Shown piece after piece: positions 21,000 to 23,334 of a DNA stretch of 23,334 nt (within the stretch, counting starts at the first letter, position 1; each line of letters opens with the position of its first letter). The DNA is from a virus. The stretch is from IMG/VR virus record IMGVR_UViG_3300014838_000082, positions 1-23,334 of that record; one strand, 5' to 3'. The position numbers and the translations under genes are program-made. Under the pieces are notes generated by a model. The model saw nothing but the letters and a program-made list of their open reading frames with translations, made no database searches and was not told the origin of the DNA.

Positions 21000-21132
21000 G
21001 CTTTTTCTCCGGTTTCCGGTTGCGCTCTTCCGGGTCGATCATCTCGGTGCCCATGATCGCCCCAAATGGAATCCAGATCCGCTCCCCCTTGATTTCGACC
21101 CAACGCCCTTCGACTGTCTGACCTTCGTGCAT
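20983..21132 (-). CDS. 49-aa tail-module protein
   Basis: A short ORF that begins three bases after the DUF2163 stop and overlaps the NlpC start by 17 bases. It encodes VEGRWVEIKGERIWIPFGAI with a charged C-terminus (PEERNRKPEKKHEDPD). A small beta-hairpin protein is likely. Small genes of this kind between gp13- and gp14-type genes occur in other phages, but I know no role. Coupling on both sides is the main support. Confidence 0.6.
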   Translation of the reverse strand: MHEGQTVEGRWVEIKGERIWIPFGAIMGTEMIDPEERNRKPEKKHEDPD

Positions 21133-21135
21133 TGG

Positions 21136-22071
21136 TTACACCGCCTGGGTGGGATTGGGCACATACGGGAAACCATAGTAGCCCTCGTCGCCCACGTTGA
21201 TGGGGGCGGTTGTCGAGACATAGAACGTATCGACGCCGGGCGTCGGCGGCCAGGGCAGAGGCGAGAAGATCACGAACTCGGAGTGATGGTTGCCGTCGCC
21301 GTCCGTCCATTCGCCGTTCTGACCAATCGCCGACCAGGCGCCGGCGAGCGTCGCTCCGGCCCCGGAGAGAAAGACCATGTATCCGCCCGAGAATTCGTTT
21401 CCCGAGTAGATCTTGCCGCCGACCGGGGAAAGACAGTCCGCGACAATGTACGTCTGGGTCGACGGCCGAACGCAACTGAAAACCGGGATCGATGCGTCGC
21501 CCGTGGGCAGCGTCACCGCGGCAGTCGAGGCGAGCGTGTTGGTGACCTCCACAACGGTCGAGGGCACCTTTTGCTTCAGGACATCGGCGTAGCTTTTCGT
21601 GTTGAAAATCAGCTTGTTCCGGGCAACCTTGCAGTTCTGGATGCGACCGCCAAACCACTCCGCGCACCCCAGGGTATCGGCGTCTCCGGGCGTGGGCATA
21701 AAGCACCGAAGAATGAGCACTGGCCAGTTATCGTAGGCGTGCTGAGCGGCCAACTGGTAGGGAGATGCGGTTCCAGTGTTTGAGGTTTGAGAGGCCTGCG
21801 CACTCGCACCAGGCGTCCAGGAGATCGCGAGAGACTGCGCGTCAAGGCCAACCGTCGCCTCAACGCCGGGCCGCGAAACCACGGCTGGCTGGAAGAGGCC
21901 ATAGGGCCTGTAGAGCACCGGAGCCTCATGGTTGGTCAGATAGAGCGCGTTCGGGTTCTCGGGCGGTCCTATGATGATCAGATCCCGCAGGATCGGCTTG
22001 TCGGTCGAATTTAGATAGGCCTGGGTTGCGACCGTCGTGTCCGAGCCGTTGCCGCCGATCGTGCGCCTCAC
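21136..22071 (-). CDS. DUF2163-like tail-hub protein (GTA gp13-like)
   Basis: A 311-residue protein in the gp13 place. Its middle has LGCAEWFGGRIQNCKVARNK followed by LIFNTKSYADVLKQKVPSTV, as in the DUF2163 family of tail hub proteins, where F-x-G-x-(V/I) then a set of hydrophobic residues leads to the repeated-C-P region. Start is GTG (22071) in a GTGA overlap with the DUF2460 stop. Length and neighbourhood match. The C-terminus (EWTDGDGNHHSEFVIFSPLP) is rich in Gly/Asp. It probably joins the distal tail to the tip hub. Confidence 0.72.
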   Translation of the reverse strand: MRRTIGGNGSDTTVATQAYLNSTDKPILRDLIIIGPPENPNALYLTNHEAPVLYRPYGLFQPAVVSRPGVEATVGLDAQSLAISWTPGASAQASQTSNTGTASPYQLAAQHAYDNWPVLILRCFMPTPGDADTLGCAEWFGGRIQNCKVARNKLIFNTKSYADVLKQKVPSTVVEVTNTLASTAAVTLPTGDASIPVFSCVRPSTQTYIVADCLSPVGGKIYSGNEFSGGYMVFLSGAGATLAGAWSAIGQNGEWTDGDGNHHSEFVIFSPLPWPPTPGVDTFYVSTTAPINVGDEGYYGFPYVPNPTQAV

Positions 22072-23228
22072 AGGGGCACCGGCCTTGCGGTCCGAAGGAC
22101 CAGCGTCCCGCTCCCGTTCTGCGATTCGCCGCCACCGATTGTCCAGTAGCCGCCGCCCTGCCCCGCTGGTGGCTGCCCAGCCGAGGAGCCGATGCCGGCA
22201 AACTTCTCGAAGTCCTGCGAGTCGGAATCAAACCTAACCCGAAAATAGAAGTGGAACTGCGCAGTGACGGGCGCCGCGGGGCCGGCGTAATAGCCCTGAT
22301 CTGCCCAGACCAGCGTGCCTGGTCCGTCGGCCGCGGCGCCGCCGCCGTCATTGAACGCAGGATCCGACGCCCCCGAGGTTCCTGCGCTTCCACCAGCGCT
22401 GCCCTGGTCGGTCCAAACGGCCATCGTTCCGCCGGTGCCGTCGTTCGTGGTACCGCCGGCATCGTTGAAGGTTGGGATCGTCGCCCCCAGCGTGCCGGCC
22501 GTCGTGATCTTTTGCACATGGCCGGCCGGGTCGACGATCTCGTAGCCGAGAGCTACGACCGCCAGCGCAGACCAGGCGCGCGCCGTGGCCTTCTGAATGT
22601 GGCCAGCCGAATCGAGGATCCGGGCGTTGACGGCATAGGCATGCGTGGCCGCCCAGGCCGCCGCACCCGGCCCCCATTTGAGCACCATGCCCAGCCAGGA
22701 GTGCCCGGGGATGGCCAGGCCCGGCCCCTCGAGCGTGTACTGATTGGCGCCCCCGCCGGCGGTGGCCAGCGTCCCATCAAGATACACCGATATGGCGCCG
22801 TTGAGGTCGGTGATGTCCTCGTAGCTCACGCCGTCGAGCGTGCGCTGCACCGGCGAGTAGTAAGTGCCGGCGCCGTCAGAGACCAGGGCGAGCTGGGCAA
22901 GAGGCGTGTTGGGAGCGAGCAGGGCGGTGAGAGCCGGGCCGACGTAATTGTCGTCCGGATCGGTGTAGAGGAAGGCCGCCGCGCTGCCGTACTGATCGTT
23001 GAAGAAACCCATCAGCGTCCGGAGTTCGCTCACCGTGGTGAAGCTGCCCCAAAAAAAGTCGTGCAGGAAATCAAAAACGAGAGTCCACCGCCAGACCGGA
23101 TTGGTGTATTGGGGAAGGCGTACCTCGTAGGCGTTCGAGCCCTCCTCATTCAGCGTTTTGAAGCTGGGGGCCTTGATCGACGTAAACGTGAGCCCGGGCA
23201 GGCTCGGAAATACAGGCAATGAAGGCAT
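22068..23228 (-). CDS. DUF2460-like distal tail protein with inserted repeat modules (GTA gp12-like)
   Basis: A 386-residue protein. The N-terminal 165 residues (FPSLPGLTFTSIKAPSFKTL, YEVRLPQYTNPVWRWTLVFD, LRTLMGFFNDQYGSAAAFLY) and the end (FHFYFRVRFDSDSQDFEKFA) are the DUF2460 family, whose members are the first of the GTA-like tip cluster. Residues 187-315 are an insertion with two modules of the pattern GTxGAxxPxFNDxGGxxxDGxGTxxW and a repeated GHIQK/GHVQK strand. These look like carbohydrate- or surface-binding repeats. The gene is the first of the leftward tail-tip operon. Confidence 0.78.
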   Translation of the reverse strand: MPSLPVFPSLPGLTFTSIKAPSFKTLNEEGSNAYEVRLPQYTNPVWRWTLVFDFLHDFFWGSFTTVSELRTLMGFFNDQYGSAAAFLYTDPDDNYVGPALTALLAPNTPLAQLALVSDGAGTYYSPVQRTLDGVSYEDITDLNGAISVYLDGTLATAGGGANQYTLEGPGLAIPGHSWLGMVLKWGPGAAAWAATHAYAVNARILDSAGHIQKATARAWSALAVVALGYEIVDPAGHVQKITTAGTLGATIPTFNDAGGTTNDGTGGTMAVWTDQGSAGGSAGTSGASDPAFNDGGGAAADGPGTLVWADQGYYAGPAAPVTAQFHFYFRVRFDSDSQDFEKFAGIGSSAGQPPAGQGGGYWTIGGGESQNGSGTLVLRTARPVPL

Positions 23229-23272
23229 TTTTAGACACCCCCAATCGCATAAAAACCTGCTAAGGTTATTAC
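23229..23272. promoter_or_regulatory. short divergent region at the right edge
   Basis: Only 44 bases separate the leftward DUF2460 gene from the rightward gene at 23273. TAAGG at 23261-23265 is a ribosome binding site for the latter. AT-rich stretches could be -10 boxes on either strand, but I cannot pick a convincing pair. No repeats are seen. Confidence 0.35.
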
Positions 23273-23334
23273 ATGAGCGGGAAAAAACAGGATTCTGATT
23301 ACTACGTCGCCGAACGACTCATCCGAAAGGCGCG
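23273..23334 (+). CDS. 5' end of a rightward gene leaving the window
   Basis: An ATG with TAAGG seven bases upstream opens a frame of 20 codons plus two bases (MSGKKQDSDYYVAERLIRKA) to the edge, which is open. The N-terminus is charged. It is divergent from the tail-tip operon, so the leftward operon really starts with the DUF2460 gene, which is unusual because a tape-measure gene would be expected upstream. Function cannot be said. Confidence 0.5.
   Translation, partial: MSGKKQDSDYYVAERLIRKA

Noticed and set aside
1-23334. Prophage attachment sites, integrase, CRISPR array, tRNA genes
   Set aside because: I looked for these and found no supporting sequence within the window.

Overview
The window is a block of tailed-phage (Caudoviricetes, siphovirus-like) genome, or a prophage section, with compact GC-rich coding DNA. 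Nearly every base is coding. Genes sit in three large unidirectional blocks with 4-20 base overlaps (ATGA, GTGA, TTGA) and few gaps. I see no integrase, no clear CI-like repressor, no tRNA, no rRNA and no CRISPR array, so the window does not show whether the phage is temperate. The host cannot be read directly. The adhesin-like inserts, a receiver-domain protein and the small zinc-binding proteins remind me of Acidobacteriota-associated phages, but this is a weak inference.

Left block (1-5884, minus strand, transcribed leftward): three small zinc-binding proteins of which two look like paralogues, a GH108-type endolysin, a 30-residue single-TM peptide, a holin/lipoprotein-like fusion, a papain-fold-like protein, terminase small and large subunits, then a run of very small cysteine-rich proteins (one Lar-like) leading off the left edge. 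Several starts here are non-ATG (GTG, TTG and perhaps CTG), and this changes the endolysin start.

Middle block (5979-13537, plus strand): the early/replication region. It encodes two small proteins, a stand-alone winged-helix protein resembling the N-terminal domain of BrxR/CapW, an SSB-like protein with an acidic tail, an HTH protein, a degenerate response-regulator receiver domain, a replisome-organiser-like protein followed by a helicase-loader-like protein, a DUF5131 (Gp37/Gp68) protein, a RusA resolvase and small proteins. Two very short ORFs (9545-9697 and 11296-11427) look like the two ends of an HNH endonuclease and a DNA methyltransferase joined by in-frame internal deletions.

Right block (13548-23228, minus strand): the tail-tip module, in the order DUF2460, DUF2163, a small protein, NlpC/P60, a giant tail-tip protein, fibre proteins. 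The first, second, NlpC and giant-protein positions match the gp12-gp15 order of gene transfer agents. The DUF2460 protein and the giant tail-tip protein carry large inserted modules that look like host-binding domains, and one insert is related to a domain in the separate fibre gene. A rightward gene begins at 23273 and leaves the window. Portal, capsid, tape-measure and major tail genes are not in this window.

The two long divergent or intergenic control zones are 5885-5978, with three TGTGGAAA direct repeats between the divergent early and lysis/packaging operons, and 8149-8210, with a perfect palindrome and a 14-base element repeated inside the downstream replication gene.
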